Assembly (NCBI GenBank): GCA_002450905.1
Contig: DKAT01000026.1
Coordinates: forward strand, 1-5,411
Reading direction: 5' to 3'
Source: Spirochaetia bacterium UBA6919
Lineage (GTDB): Bacteria > Spirochaetota > UBA6919
Length of the DNA: 5,411 nucleotides
The notes below the pieces were generated by a model. The model had not been told where the DNA came from. It saw nothing but the letters and a program-made list of their open reading frames with translations, and ran no database searches. This document shows, piece after piece, positions 5,197 to 5,411 of the stretch. Positions within the stretch are counted from its first letter, which is position 1. The number at the start of each line of letters is the position of its first letter. The position numbers and the translations under genes are program-made.

Positions 5197-5411
5197 CAAT
5201 ATCGTTATGCTCATAAGCAGGTGCATGCACCAAGTCAGATAGGCAGACGGACTTATTCCTACGATGCCAATGGAAACCAGACAGGGTGGAATAATTTAGA
5301 CAACGGGGAGAAAAGAGTTATCACCTGGGACAAGGAAAACAGGATACAGAAGATTGAGGATAAGGGTGAGACCAGTGAGTATAAGTATGATCACAGTGGA
5401 GAGAGGATCAT
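5197..5411 (+). CDS. RHS-repeat protein fragment, 5' truncated, runs off the window
   Basis: Frame 1 reads QYRYAHKQVHAPSQIG, then RRTYSYDANGNQTGW, then ITWDKENRIQKIED, then YKYDHSGERI, and is still open at the last base. The YDANGN-G, W-ENR and YD-G-R blocks are diagnostic of RHS/YD repeats, which build the shell of polymorphic toxins and Tc-type toxin B/C components. The similarity starts in mid-repeat. The frame has no ATG and is open back only to a TGA at 5113-5115, inside the small membrane-protein gene. The only possible start here is a GTG at 5221 with a poor ribosome binding site. This is therefore probably an orphan RHS tip or the 3' part of a gene broken by rearrangement. It is visibly richer in G+C than the DNA before it, which suggests a separate origin. 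Confidence 0.75.

Noticed and set aside
3586..5411. Integron cassette array, CRISPR array or insertion sequence
   Set aside because: I see no repeated recombination sites of attC type, no regularly spaced direct repeats, and no transposase motifs or terminal repeats bracketing the fragments.

Overview
The window is AT-rich bacterial DNA with two intact, divergently transcribed chromosomal genes on the left and a 1.8-kb zone of gene fragments on the right. The gene types fit a spirochaete of the Spirochaeta/Oceanispirochaeta kind: a Jag_N-FapA (DUF342) protein, a class I FbaB-type aldolase, and RHS, ankyrin and RtcB/PrfH accessory genes. Nothing in the window is phylogenetically decisive, so this placement is an inference of low to moderate confidence.

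Left part. The first 102 bases may be the 3' end of an unidentified plus-strand gene. Next comes a complete 667-residue minus-strand gene for a FapA-family protein with a Jag N-terminal domain. A 334-bp AT-rich divergent intergenic region, with a near-perfect 21-bp palindrome and a consensus -10 hexamer, separates it from a complete class I fructose-bisphosphate aldolase gene on the plus strand.

Right part (from about 3590). Reading from left to right, I see five things. (1) About 290 bp without a supportable gene. (2) A secreted ankyrin-repeat gene that starts with a good ribosome binding site, is frameshifted in a T run inside its signal peptide, and stops after about one repeat. (3) A decayed rtcB-prfH pair. 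The middle of an RtcB2-type RNA ligase, with its own T-run frameshift, is joined by deletion to the C-terminal third of a PrfH release-factor-like protein, which carries an in-frame TAG. (4) A spacer with two bulged inverted repeats. (5) A small intact membrane-protein ORF, immediately followed by a 5'-truncated RHS-repeat sequence that runs off the window.

The two left genes appear to be housekeeping genes with no obvious functional link. The right part looks like an accessory hotspot where mobile or defence-type modules have landed and eroded. Its most informative content is the relic of an RtcB2-PrfH ribosome-repair operon. No tRNA, rRNA, CRISPR array or complete transposase was seen.
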